Of a DNA stretch of 64,000 nucleotides, positions 1 to 12,160 are shown piece after piece. A program made the position numbers and the translations under genes. Within the stretch, counting starts at the first letter, position 1. Every line of letters begins with the position of its first letter. Source of the stretch: Clytia hemisphaerica (Eukaryota > Cnidaria > Hydrozoa > Leptothecata > Clytiidae); NCBI GenBank assembly GCA_902728285.1, contig CACVBU010000046.1:186001-250000 (forward strand). The letters are read 5' to 3'. The notes under the pieces are model-generated. The model had not been told where the DNA came from, ran no database searches, and saw nothing but the letters and a program-made list of their open reading frames with translations.

Positions 1-38
1 TAGGAAATACTTAGCAAAATATTTTAACATGTTATTAC

Positions 39-3000
39 CTCGATACTAGCACCGATAACAAGACCGTAAACGTCGAAATTCAACGAATACAGATTATAAG
101 CGAACGTAGCATTTCTTGAGAGTTTGGTACGAGCGCTGATGAACGATTCAACTATCGATTGTGCGGCTGATAACTTGGCGCCTGTGGAATAAAAGAAAAA
201 TTGGTCAGCATAAAACTTTAATATAAAAAACGAAAAAGAGAAGAGAAAAGTGATAAACGTTGGCTAGGTTACAAAGGTTTTCTCCAGTCAATGTAAATCG
301 GGTAGCGACAAATCTATTTTTTGATTATCCAAGATAGAATTAAACGTTCTGATGTAAAAAAAATATCTTGCTTCGGTCACTTTCTATTTAAAAACAAAAA
401 GAGTCTGCTATATCACGCGCCTCTAAATAGTTTTCGAGTATGAACATAAATATTTACTTGTATTTTAGGGCGTATCTGTGACTTGTCAAAGTATCTTGTT
501 AATTAAATGCTACAAGTGCGCGTATAAAAATGAGGGTGCAGAGGCGCGCGATTAATGAACGACCGCAGCTTTTATGTTCCGGAAAATTTTCATAATATTT
601 GAAAGAGAAACTCGATTTAATACCTACCTATAGACGTGTTATGTTCTGAAACTGTGACCGAAGTCAAATAACCCAACAGTTGTTTTGCATTGAACGATTT
701 TCCTGACCCAGCATTCCCTTGTAGTATGATAGATTGATTGACGTGTGAAGCGAGCATTGATCGATAACTGGTTTGCGCCATGGCGAAAATGTGCGGTGGC
801 ATATCTTCTTGCTTACAGCCACGGAACATATCCATCACCTGAGGTACAGAAAAGAAAAGTAAAATTTATTTAGGACTGTTTCACAAACAAAAGATGATAT
901 GATCATGGACGCAGCTGAAGAGTATTGCTCATTGATAGCGTGGAACTGGATGAGTGACATCATACCCCAGCTAGTACACAACATTGTTTCAACGTTCGAC
1001 TAAGGTTATATGAACGTTAGGAGCGTCAAATAGACGTCGTTAGAAAATCATGTGTAAGCTTGGACACCCCAAAGTTCCAAACTCTCTTAAGCTGTCTTGC
1101 ATACGAGCCCTATACGAGTCATAGTAACCAGTTCCCCAAGCATGATATGGGTCAGTAAAAGTATACTTTAGGCGTACAAACTTTAAAAATTTGATATCTA
1201 TTACGATTTTGAGGTTTTGTAGATTTCGATTTTTTTTTCGCGAGCATAAACTTTCGCGAATTTCCCTGTTAAGAATTTTCATAAGACATTTATTTACTTT
1301 CGCGAAAAAAAGTCAAAATTCGCGAAAATCACAGTGGGAATCTAACTCCAACTCATTTTCACTTCAGGTCCGATGGAGTTTATATTTTAATACTACTTCT
1401 TGGTAAACATTCACAAGCAAGAAAGACTCGTATCGTAGCCGAAAATAAGTATACTGACCTGTTTCGTGTAGGCACTGAGAGGATGTTTAGGCTTGATGAC
1501 AATGAGGTTATTCCCAGCATAAGTGTGAACCAAATTCCCTCCATAACGTTGTCGTAATGTATGCAAGCAACCAGATTCGTTGAGGTAGGTAAGACTGGTC
1601 AAATTTTCTGCATTGTCGAATTTTGGGTGGTTCACCTACGCGCAAAAAAATAGCAATTCAAAGTCAAATAAAGCTACATCCTAGCCTGAAATACCGTATA
1701 TTTCGAATAAACACCTGGGACAAAGTCAATTCGAATATCAAAAGAATACAATTATTATCATTCAATTATCAATTATTATGAGTTTTCCTGTATATTATTT
1801 TCTTTACAGCTACTTGTTTCAAATAAGCACCCCTGCTAAAGCTGTAAGGTTGATCAAAAAGTTTTTCTGTTGTGTTTATTATAAAGTGTATTTATGTAAA
1901 TGACATCTTTGGGATTTGTATTCTACGATTCTTGCATCCAGATTTCACCATTAATAAGGGCTATTATCACTTTACATATGTACAGATATGTAAACAATTT
2001 TAAAGTCCCTAAATATTATAAAAGGCGAGGCCTAAATATTATCAAAGTACAAGTAGTGTAGAATTGTCATGTCTTTTCTAGTCTTAATAAATCAGGCGTA
2101 GTAGTAACAAATTTACCTTTTCAAGCGAGCTTTCGTCAATTTTCTGGATTACTTCACCACCATGGTCTAGTTTGATATCCACGCCTCCTTCATCATTCTC
2201 ATCATCTTTATCACCATCGTGATTCTCATTGGATGTTTTGCTCAGTGCACCAGACGAAAACCCACTCTTATGGACCAACCACACTTTGTCTGCACCCGTC
2301 CATTGTTTCTCTGATTCGTCACCAGTCTCTTTAGGTAACGCTAATACTTTCTATAAAATATTATAAACACAAATATTATAAACACAAAAATTCTAATTCC
2401 TCTAATTGCTAAAAATTCTCGATGAAAGCTCAGAGCTGTTTATGTTCATAAATATGAGCTCTTCGAAAGCATTCGGGATCAGGGGTTTTATTTAGGCATA
2501 GCTAACAGCGATTTCGCCGCTCCAACTCACAAAAAAAATACAATTCGTCGGTCTAAAAATTCGGTTCACCGCTTTTAGTAGATAATCACACTGGGTATGC
2601 TAAGCATCCACCGGCCTAGATTCTTGAATTCGCTTGAGTTGATTTTTCATTCGCCAGCCTATCAAAAAACTCCTGCGGGATGGGTCCTACTCGCAAAGGT
2701 GTAGGGATCACAGCGCTGACAGACATTGCGACTTGTCAGACGCGAGCTGCCAAGCCATGGCGTATACCATGACCCTCGAACGACACTGAGGTAGTGATGC
2801 TCATGCGAGGCCGAACTTTACGAGTGCCACGGAAGGTCACAATGCCAGTCTTTTCTACCTATACTCTTGTATCAGAAAAATGTTATAGAAAAAAATATAT
2901 TAGCATAACACTTAGAGAAAATCTTTCAACAGCATTGTAAGAATAATTCAAGAATATTTTTTCTAAAAAAGAGCAAAAATCGTCATTTCCATTTCTTATA

Positions 3001-6000
3001 TTTCGGTAATTCGAATTAGAGTAGAAGACATAATTAGGTCGTTCCATATTTACTGGGGAAAAACCTTTTCAAGCTCAAAAGAATTCTTAAAATTGTGCCG
3101 GAGAGTGGTAAAAGTCGGAGAAACCCTGGAAAAAATTATTCTGCTCTTGGAAGAGATAATACTTCTTTATACCCATAACTGAGGGTGGACTAAATGCTTC
3201 CTTAAACCCCTAATGTTCGTAATTTTAGGTAAATAACCTTTTTAATTGAGAAGCAAAAACATCTAATTATGTGAAAACGAAAAAAAAAAAAAACAGTTTT
3301 GCTTTATTTGCTTTGACGCTTGGGATGAGTGACGCTTCAGTGTTTTTACTCTCAAACACGATGAGATGCTAGTCTATGTTTAAAGAAATAAATTTCAAAT
3401 CTTTTGAGAAGGATGTAGAGAAGGATCATGTAATTTCCGTTGGAATTAGACGGAAGATTCTCTTCAGGATTAAATCTTGATCAAGTGCTAATTGAATAAT
3501 TGATAGAAAATAATCTGGCTTTGAAGCGACATCATTACGTCAAAGGCCCTAAATAAACATTTCATATATCATTCTGAGGCCCTCAATTTTGTCCTGAAAA
3601 CAATAACAGATCTATTTGGGATTCAAAGTACAAAAAAAGAATAAGAACAGATGAGCCTCAAAAAAATTCACTGGTTCTTATAAAGAATTATACATAGGAA
3701 TTGCTTTTACAATCTCAAAGTGTGGCAACACTACCCTTATCAACCTTTAAACCCAGAGAATTAGGAGAGTTTTACTGAAGTTGAATAACTTCATAGCTCT
3801 AAATTCAATGGCATGCTCACATATTATTACAGTAATCCTGATACAGTTTACAGTTGACTCTCGCTAATTCGAACTTGAACGGTTTTAATCTTATTTGGTC
3901 GAATTACAGAACGATAAGATTTAAGAGGTTTTCTCCTTGACGAGGACTGCAAATTAGTTCAAATTATAGAAAAATTTGAATACAGTAATAGAAGTTCGAA
4001 TTATTGGTCTTATTAATACAATAGACTTACTTTCACGGATTGAAAGCTGTAGGAGATTCTAATTCAAAATTCTAATACAAAAGGGTAAATCTTATTTGTT
4101 CGAATTACAGAGGGATTCGAGTTGTAGAAGTATTTTAAGAGGGTGTCTCCTTGAAGGGGACTAGGAATAAGTTCGAATTATAGAAATATTCGAATAATAG
4201 AAATTCGAATAAGCGAGAGTCTATTGTAGTAATATTTGTAGCATTTTTCAGTTGTATGAATTTCCCAAATATTTGATAAAGTATTTCTCTCATACAGCTT
4301 TCAATCCCTGAAAGTAAAAGTATGTTGTATTGATAAGACCAACTGGAATCGGTGATAAAAAGATATGGAAATTTCCTAGGCTATTTGATGAATTTCAAAG
4401 CTTTCCTTTAAAGTTGAGTTAAACTTAAGTTAAACAGAGCATGAGCTCCAAGAGAGAAAGAGTTTAATAAGTAAGTGTGTACAAAACTACAAAAATTATA
4501 AGAAATTTCTCAAAACTCATGTTTTGTCAAAAGATTTCTTTGTGTTTCTTATAAAAAGAATAATGTTCATCAAGCTAAAAGTGTTTCTATGTATGGTTGT
4601 GTTATCACAGAGAAACAGTCCAATTAACAAGGAATGGAATAAAAATATCATCATATACCGTTTATAACATTTGCTAATAGCAACTTGCAGCAATTATTTA
4701 AAACTTAGAAGTGACAGTTTAATGGATAAAGAATTCGCTACACATGTCAAGAAACAGCAGTGATTTCCAATTCATAGAGAGTAATAAAAAAGGAATTTCG
4801 ATCTGCAAATATTTGAAGTTAAAAAAAAAGTGCTGACTGACAAGTAGGAATTTCATTATAAATGAAACTTTAGCAAACAGACACCACTACGAATTTAAAT
4901 AGATCTCAATATAAAATGTTAATACTTAATCTCTGACAAGCTAAAAACCAACAAAATAGCACGAAAGCCAAATACTGCATCACTATAACAGAGACTCTTT
5001 TATTGAGAGAGACCCCAGGTATGCTCTCTCAATAGGGAGCTAAATAGTCACAGAGAGCATGGAAAAAGCCTTATTGAAATAATTGTCAATGATCTTCTTA
5101 GGATATACAGCAAAAATAACGTGTAAAATTAATAAGTAACCTGATGAAAAAGCACTTTGAAAACAGTTATCTTAATACTACTAAAGAGTTTGTACGTATG
5201 TATACATGTAGAATAGGACCAGGCTTTATAATGTATTTCAAAGTGTCACAAGAATAATTATATTATATAAAATCTTGTAAAGTAGCTAAATATAAATAAC
5301 TCGACAAACTCAGACCTTATTTGCCATGAAAGATAGTTCATATTTCACCAAAAACATGCAAAACGAAATGAATCTTACCTTTGTCAGAATTTTGGTTCTT
5401 AAACTCCCTGCTGAGGAAAAGTTGACCTTGCCAAGTGTTGGGGTATGTGCTTGTAATGCAGCAGTCCGCGCACTGAATTCAGCTAGTTCTGGAACAGGAA
5501 CAACCTTAAGTTTCACTGTGATCCCTAAAACATTTAATAAATGCATTTTTTTCAATGTTACTATACTTCCAAAACTTTTTTCAGAAATTCATTTCAAAAT
5601 TTCAGGTCTTCAAAGTGTCAAATGTCATGAAACCGGATTTGGAAGATTTCAAGTTTGCATTGGTCTCTTTTTATCAATATATTCCACTGACAAGAGAGAA
5701 ATCAGTTAACACCCTAACCTTGGCCTATATTACCAAATAAATCACTTGAGAGACTTCCTAATTATTATTTATTACTTACAGTACTACTTCACTCAATTTT
5801 TTTTGGGTCTATATGGTTCTTATAATCACTCCAAGGCTTTTAGGAATTTTAAACTCTATATAAGATGTATGATTGTGGCTTCCAATAATATTTTACTTGA
5901 ATAGCAGTAAGTAACATGGACTTTATTTCATAATTTATGTTCTAGGTCATAAATCAAAATTTTAGAAAGAGTTAAAGAATTCAATTAATTTTATGCATTT

Positions 6001-7590
6001 TAAGATTGTTATCAAGATTTTAAAAAACGTGATTGATTCTTAATTCATTATGTAATAGACGTAACATCAAAAGATAACTCAGTCATAATAACAAATATGA
6101 TTTTAATCATGCAGAATTGATAGAAAATCAATGAGTGGTTAAGAGTACCACTGCCCCATAAAAGCTTTGATCTCTAATGGTCTTTGGTGCCTTACAGACA
6201 TTTAATAATGAAATTATAAATTTTTCAAAAACATAAATATTATTAAACAAGTAGTAATACTTTTAAGAGTTTGATTTTAAAATGAAAACTAGCATTCAAA
6301 TTTAATTTGTATGGTGAAGAAAACAACGTATAGAAAACCCTAAACTTTTTTTTCAGGATGGTTATTAGCCTGTTTAAAGAAATCTTTGAAAAGTGAACAG
6401 GAATAATTTTCAATTTCACAGATTTTCCTGTTATAGTTTTTTTAGAATCACCCATCCTGACATCAATTTTGTAATTCCCAAACTAAATATTATAATGAGT
6501 TCTTTTTGAAAATTTTAACAAAATCTGATGATTTATGTTTCTTACTCTTCAAAGAAAAGCTATTTCTTGTTACTGGTGACTTTTGTTTCCTAGTACAGCT
6601 CATCACCCAGCATAACTTTCTGTCTAGACTTTAACCTCCATGCACAAACAACATATTCCAATTTAAATTTTGTGGCTACTTAGAAAAGAAAGTGATTCCT
6701 AACCTTCTAATCTCTAAAATAAGGGGGATGTATGTGTGTACATTAGAATATAAATAGTGAAAGATTTCCCAAAAGGAAAAAACTCTTAACCTTGCCTAGC
6801 AAGTTGTTTTACCTGATTTTGCAATCTTTTCAATGATGTTGTCTCGGCGGAAGTTTTCTACATTTTCATCATTAACCTCAACAACACGGTCACCAGGTAA
6901 TAAACCATACGTGTCTGGTCCTGTTGGTTCTATAGTGTGTACAATTTTACTGCCGTTGTCAATTGTTGATCTGCGTATCGTAAAACCAAAATCTCCTGTC
7001 GATTGCGCTCTATCAATGTAAACTATCCTTGATGTATCCTCTTTGTCTGGACTTTTTAAGTCCGGTAATTTCAAATCAACACCTTTAAGTTTTTCCTCTG
7101 TTGCTTTTAAAACGTCAGCAGCAAAATCTTGGAAGTTTAATGAAGATCCATCAGTTCCAAATTCAAAACCTAATGAACTACTTTCTGAAATAGTTCTTGA
7201 TTTTTCTGCAATCATTTCTGGAGTGGACGGTACAAATATATCAAGTCTTGTACCCCTTCCATTGATATAATTTGAAGTTAACGGAGTAATATGATGTGGA
7301 GAAACCGATGGAAAATTTTCTTGAACAGGACTGAACTGGCCTTGCTTTCCATGATGATGGTTAGTTTCTACGTGAAGACCATTTGAATCATGGTGATTAG
7401 GAAGTTCAGGGGATTCTTTACCATTATCTAAACTTTTACGTTTATCCTTTTTACCAAAACCAAATAATTTTGATGCACGTTTAAGACTTCCAGTTTGACT
7501 ACTGATACTTCCGCTTTCATCCGAGGAATCATTTGTATTAAAGGAAGATCCTCTTCTTCTCTCTTTATCACGCTTGGATCGACGAAACAT
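39..7590 (-). CDS. MYO18: Myosin XVIII (unconventional myosin-18), 5' part, 6 exons, continues past left edge
   Basis: An unconventional myosin with an N-terminal basic region and PDZ domain ahead of the motor, an architecture specific to class XVIII. Myosin XVIII binds actin and partner proteins but is a poor ATPase, and acts in actomyosin organisation and Golgi or membrane trafficking. Exons read on the minus strand: 7590-6813, 5524-5379, 2350-2117, 1635-1459, 838-628 and 181-39. All have GT-AG borders and chain in phase (563 codons). Seen in order: a basic N-terminus, a PDZ core with STGDFGFTIRR and LLPGDRVVEVN, an N-terminal SH3-like segment with KVWLVHKSGFS, then YLNESGCLHTLRQRYG, PPHIFAMAQTSYRSML, P-loop GNAGSGKS and a switch I-like SRNATFAYN. 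The start is the ATG at 7590, opening MFRRSKRDKERRR. The rest of the motor and the tail lie left of position 1. An upstream 5' UTR exon is possible but not resolved. Confidence 0.95.
2351..5378 (-). other. MYO18 intron 2 (3.0 kb): repeats, no gene seen
   Basis: This intron joins the PDZ exon to the SH3-like/motor exon in phase 0. It is AT-rich and contains a pogo-like inverted-repeat element (3851-4226) and a block near 2640-2850 with clearly higher GC than its surroundings. I see no conserved protein motif in any frame. Confidence 0.7.
3851..4226. mobile_element. pogo/Tigger-like inverted-repeat element (long copy)
   Basis: The left end reads TA-CAGTTGACTCTCGCTAAT and the right end is its approximate reverse complement, CGAGAGTCTATTG-TA. 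TA flanks both sides, as expected for Tc1/mariner-pogo target duplications. The interior repeats motifs of the form TTCGAATTATAGAA. It is non-autonomous, with no transposase reading frame. Confidence 0.7.
6813..7590 (-). CDS. MYO18: MYO18 exon 1: basic N-terminus and most of the PDZ domain
   Basis: This coding exon of 778 bases ends at a consensus donor (CAG/GTAAAA). Residues 1-60 are rich in Arg, Lys and Ser and include FGFGKKDKRKS, comparable to the Lys/Glu-rich start of long myosin XVIIIA isoforms. Residues 75-130 form a His/Gly/Ser-rich low-complexity linker. A PDZ domain starts near residue 195 with the carboxylate-binding loop STGDFGF and is completed by the next exon (ITVKLKVVPVPELAEFS). 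In vertebrates the PDZ-containing isoform comes from an upstream promoter, so promoter choice may matter here too; that is inference. Confidence 0.93.
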
Positions 7591-8236
7591 TTGGAGAAAT
7601 CGGTCTATAAAGTTGAACCAATAATGTTGACTTTAATAACACGATATATAAATACAAACAAAAAAGATTTTTAAACCATGGTGATTCTCTGATCACCACT
7701 CTCTTAAGTTAAATGTAGAGCAAAAAACCATTCAAGTCTTAAAATATTACATGTATTCCATTTCACAAACTAATCAATGAGACAATCAAGCTGTATAGTT
7801 AACAATAAACCAATGTATTTTATCATAATCTCTGTTTCATGACAATCATATAAAAAATCCTTTCAGTCAGCAACTGACTTTTAAACTTTCTTTTTTGATC
7901 ACGATATCGAACACGTGGGGGAGTGAATCGTGTGTTTTCAATAACAAACCCTCCTACGGTGAGCCTTTTTACAAGGAAGTCAACTGGCGCCAAAAACCGG
8001 TTAAAGGCTCCAGAGGTTGTATTATACGGCGCCGTGAGCGCTGGGTCCCTTATGAAGGTCTTCGCGATTGCCTTATCTCTTTAAAAGATCTACTCCTAGA
8101 AGGAACAGCTACGGTCTATACCTATGTACCTAAATACAATTGCAGTACTGGCTGAGGTACTGGCAAGTCCTACCTTTTAGAAAAAAATTGTATGTACAGT
8201 ACATGTAATGTAAATGTAGCAATAGTAAGTAAGTAT

Positions 8237-9265
8237 GGTGGGGAAAACTCTCGTCACTTTTCTCCGACCAAAATTTCAAATTCGTCACTTTTCCCCGGCC
8301 AAATTTAAAATTTAGTCAATTCCACCCGACTAAAATTGTCCAAATGAATTGGTTTCCTTCACTTGCTCGAAAAAAAAACTATGGTAATTCGACGTTTAAA
8401 GGGGGGGGTTTCACTTTTACGGTACGACGGTATTGGGCCTTTTTTTCCCCGGTAAATCGGTATTAGTACTAGTAATCGTATGGTTTGGAGTGCAATTAAC
8501 GATTAATCACGAGTAACAAAGGAGAAAATAGTAATTTGCACGAGTCCGAAGGACGAGTGCAAATTACGGTATTTTCTCCTTTGTTACGAGTGATTAATCG
8601 TTAATTGCGCGACAAAACATACGATTCCGAGGTAATCGTCAGTAAATAATCATTAGTAAATCATAGTTTTTTCAGAAAAAGGGGAAATTTTTGACATTCG
8701 AATTCTTTGTTTTCAATTAAAAGAAGCTATTGTAAAGTAAAATTTCTTTGTTCTTTTTTATATTGAAGAAAAAAAATGTCTTTGTTTTTTATTATATAGT
8801 AAAAAAAAGTCTCTGACACAGGACTTGGGAGAGAAAAGAATAAGGGGACAAAAGTGTCCCCCCGCCGAAGAGTGCAAAAAGTGGTAATAGTGCAATTAAC
8901 GATTAATTGCACTCCTCTAAACCAATCAGATTCGAGTAATTTTGCACGGCTGACGATTACCAGAAAAAAACGACGGGATTACGGTATTTCGTTTTCTACC
9001 GGTATCGGTATTTAGGTAATAAGGCTTCTTTTATCGACGGTATTACGGTATTTGACCCAAGTTTTTGTCGGTATGACGGTATTTAAGACCCCTGAAACCC
9101 CCCCCTCCCTTTAAAGCACTAACTTATGTAATTCAGGTGTAAAAATTTGGATTTAGTTTTTGGTTGGAGAGTATAAAATTTAGGGTAAAAGTTTTGGTCA
9201 GGGATAAAAAATGGTAAAAGTTTTGGTCGGATGATAAAATGTTGGGGAAAAATTTCGTCACCCCC
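8237..9265. mobile_element. Degenerate inverted-repeat element of about 1 kb
   Basis: The left side repeats 'cgtcacttttccccgrccaaa' motifs. The right side carries the loosely inverted counterpart (GGTAAAAGTTTTGGTCGG, then GGGGAAAAATTTCGTCACC). A nested palindrome sits at 8474-8626. The arms are imperfect and no target duplication is clear, so the borders are approximate. Confidence 0.45.
8474..8626. repeat. Long hairpin palindrome (153 bp)
   Basis: The two arms of about 70 bases are reverse complements apart from a few short indels. They meet at TCCGAAGGAC near 8550. The arms contain CAATTAACGATTAATCAC and CAAAGGAGAAAATA. Related CAATTAACGATTAAT/ATTAATCGTTAATTG segments recur near 8889-8917 and 24018-24090, so this is a dispersed foldback/MITE-type family. 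Confidence 0.85.
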
Positions 9266-10546
9266 TCCATCGATGCCCCCTCAAAATTTTCGTCACTATT
9301 TTTATAGAAGTTCCTTGCTTTCCCCCGACATTTTTTCCCAGAAACGGTAGTCTGTTTTTATGATTCTGTTGGTTCTCACGCGTTTTGCACTTCTAAGTTC
9401 TATCAATACACAAAAATCGGCGAGTTTTATCCAGCGGGGCAGTATGCAATATATGTTTCCCAACTTATGGAACTATTAACCCAACGGAGACCATAATATA
9501 GGACCATTAAACTCTGACGGGGCTATATATATATACCGTAGCAACTGGGGGGGGGGCAAGGGGGGGCCCCCAATAATTTTTTCAAAAATAGTTATTTTGC
9601 AAAATGCAAAGTTTTACTTTTTTAATTTGTCATAATTGTCTTTTAAGTGCATGTTATGAGTGCATTTTCAAGCAATCTAGAGCTCAAATTTTCAAATTTT
9701 CCCCCCTCGGGCCAAGCCATGGTTGGCCCTCGCGGTGTCACTAAGCTTCAGCCCCCCCCCAATATGAAAATGCTTCCTACGGCACTGTTACATCAATGCG
9801 TATCTTTCACTCGGGTGTGTAGTACATTTTATGTATCCAAATCAAAAAGCATCAAACTGAAGGGATGGGTACAAATTATTCCAGCTTTGAGAGTTGTATT
9901 ATGTCGAGTTGTTTTGAGGATTGTTGAGTATTGTTCTTTGTCACAAGAATAAGTCTCAAGTCAGTACAAAACACAATGCCAGAGGCTAAGCCAACCACCA
10001 GTAGTAGGGCTAACCCACAACCCTGACCTCCAACCCCGCGGGGCCCACCTTTTGTAGGGGAAAACAAAATAAAAACTACCTCCTTCGTGTGATTTCTGTT
10101 TTTGTTGAATCCTTTTTGCTTCATGATGAAAAATCGACATTCCTTCTCCTGCTCCTGATGATGATGATTGTGGTTCATCTGTTTGATATTCTCTCGCCCT
10201 TCTGTGTCATCAACGATGAAAAAATATACAAAAGTTTCCAGTAAAAGTTTGGCAATACACAACAACAAAAAACACAGAGTAACAATTGTTAGGTTGACCG
10301 AGAGGTACTTATGATTTGAAAACACTACGAAAAATGTGGACAATTTCATGCTATATGGTGTCGCATTACAGCAACTTTTAGGGTGACAGATACTTAATGT
10401 TTTATGTTTTTAGAGTCAAGAGGATATGCCAGGATCATGCTAAAGGAAGTCAGACAGACGTGAGAAGTCTAGCTGTAAAAAAGCTCGTGAAATATATGAC
10501 CTTACTTTGCTCGGATTGCTGGGTTACAATTTAACACCCCTGTCTC

Positions 10547-10580
10547 CAAGGACACTTGTATAGCTATACAAGTGTCCTTG
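10547..10580. repeat. Perfect 34-bp palindrome
   Basis: The sequence CAAGGACACTTGTATAG is followed with no loop by its exact reverse complement. It is AT-rich only at the centre (TATAGCTATA). It may be a cruciform-forming site or the fused ends of a small element; no function is evident. Confidence 0.9.
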
Positions 10581-10784
10581 CTGTCTCAAGGTTTCCTGGC
10601 TTTTCGTGTATTATCGGGAGTAGAATGAAGAGACGTAAGTGCCCAGGCAGGATATAATAACGCAATATTTCATGTTTTCTATTCACTTCAACATTCATTC
10701 TAGCAGCCTGAGTATGACCGATCTTTTTTCAACTGACATAAGCAACCAACGCTCTATCTAATGTCAAATTTGTCTTTCTAAATA

Positions 10785-10884
10785 CAGTCGACGCTCTCTA
10801 ATTCGACGTTCTACTATTCGATACTCTCCCTTATTCGATGAAAATCCAATTCTCCTTGAAAATCGGATTAGAGAGCGTCAACTG
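10785..10884. mobile_element. pogo/Tigger-like MITE (100 bp)
   Basis: Ends CAGTCGACGCTCTCTAATTC and its inverted counterpart (AGAGAGCGTCAACTG) are flanked by TA on both sides. It shares termini with the copies at 17042, 25019 and 45618. Confidence 0.85.
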
Positions 10885-12006
10885 TACTACATGGTAGATA
10901 GATATCTCAGCAATATCACAACTACACCACTCAATGAAAAAAAGAAGCCAAACGAGTTCTTACCCTAAATTAACATCCGTGTTATTTTGAAGAATGGGGT
11001 AGAAAGGAGGAAGATCAACACTATTGTTAGTCAAAAAGAAGCAAAGATTTGGTTGACATTTCTAGTCAAAGTCATGCATGAGGCCCTCCAGTGGTTGTCG
11101 TGATGGCGTTATTGGCGTTTTTCAAGTTCGTGATTTCGTGATTTAAGATTTTAAAAGCGCGTGATTGCGTGATCGTGATTAAATGGAAATTGAACTTCTG
11201 ATAACTTGATCTGGAATTTTTTTGTGTGTGACTTGAAAGGTGACTGGGGGGGGTCTTATGCATTGTCTTTTTTCTTACACTTTTAAAGTCTACAGAAGAG
11301 GTACCGAGGTACTGAGGTACCACAATTGGCTTTAAACTGGATTCAAATGAACTCGTCTTTGGACTTGAAAATAGGAGTTTTGGACCTTTAGAAAGTTACT
11401 GAGATAAAACAACGCTGATCTTTAAATGAGACAGAGAAACGTGAAGTCTTTATAAAATATTACTTACGACATTCCAAAGGCGTGTTGATCAGGCTTACTG
11501 ATACTAAGTATGTTCCTACGATAAGATGAAGCCATTATACCCAATAAAACTTACATCCACAGAGAGAGAAAAATCTTGCGAAAATTTAAAACTACTTGGT
11601 CTTTTTTTACTATCTCGATAATTTTGCTTTTGATTCACATAACTATGTTACTAGACTTGCAAAATATATGACAAACGATAAAAATGTTTTGAACATTTTT
11701 ATGAACTAAAATTGATGGAACTATTTATTTTTTTTGTTTGACTTTCTCAGTCAAAAGATTACCTTCAAACTACGCATGTAATACATACCTTGACTCAAAA
11801 GATTACCTTCAAGTTACGCATGTAATTTATACCTTGACTCAAATTTTATTAGTGCCAAAAGGTATACATAAAGAAATTCTTGTATTGCGACAAAGTGCAC
11901 TTTTCATTACACTTTTACAAGGCTAAACTAAAATTATTACATAGAACAACTAACGTTAGTATTACTCAGTCTAACTTAACTAGAGTAGAAATCTGGACCA
12001 AATAAA

Positions 12007-12160
12007 GGGATGAGCTGGAGTTTTTACAAGAGACTTCACTAATTGGTTATTTGAAATAATAGAGATGACGCATTCTTTAGAAAAAGTAACAAAATTGTTT
12101 TATTACAGGTTAACGACCAACCAAATCAAACGAGAGCTTGTAAAAACTCCAGCTTGTCCC
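12007..12160. mobile_element. hAT-type MITE with 8-bp target duplication
   Basis: Terminal inverted repeats are GGGATGAGCTGGAGTTTTTA (left) and GGGACAAGCTGGAGTTTTTA (right, inverted). The 8-bp direct repeat CAAATAAA flanks the element at 11999-12006 and 12161-12168. An 8-bp duplication is the hallmark of the hAT superfamily. At 154 bp it is non-coding. Confidence 0.85.

Noticed and set aside
5326..5709. Plus-strand frame of 127 codons
   Set aside because: Antisense to the MYO18 PDZ-end exon (5379-5524); no independent features.
7895..8155. Plus-strand frame of 86 codons in a GC-richer patch
   Set aside because: No motif or splice context; it could be part of an old repeat.
9876..10349. Minus-strand frame of 157 codons with a hydrophobic N-terminal segment
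   Set aside because: A signal-anchor-like start is followed by His/Gln-rich and then unstructured sequence with no recognised family. A coding exon cannot be excluded, but nothing supports it.
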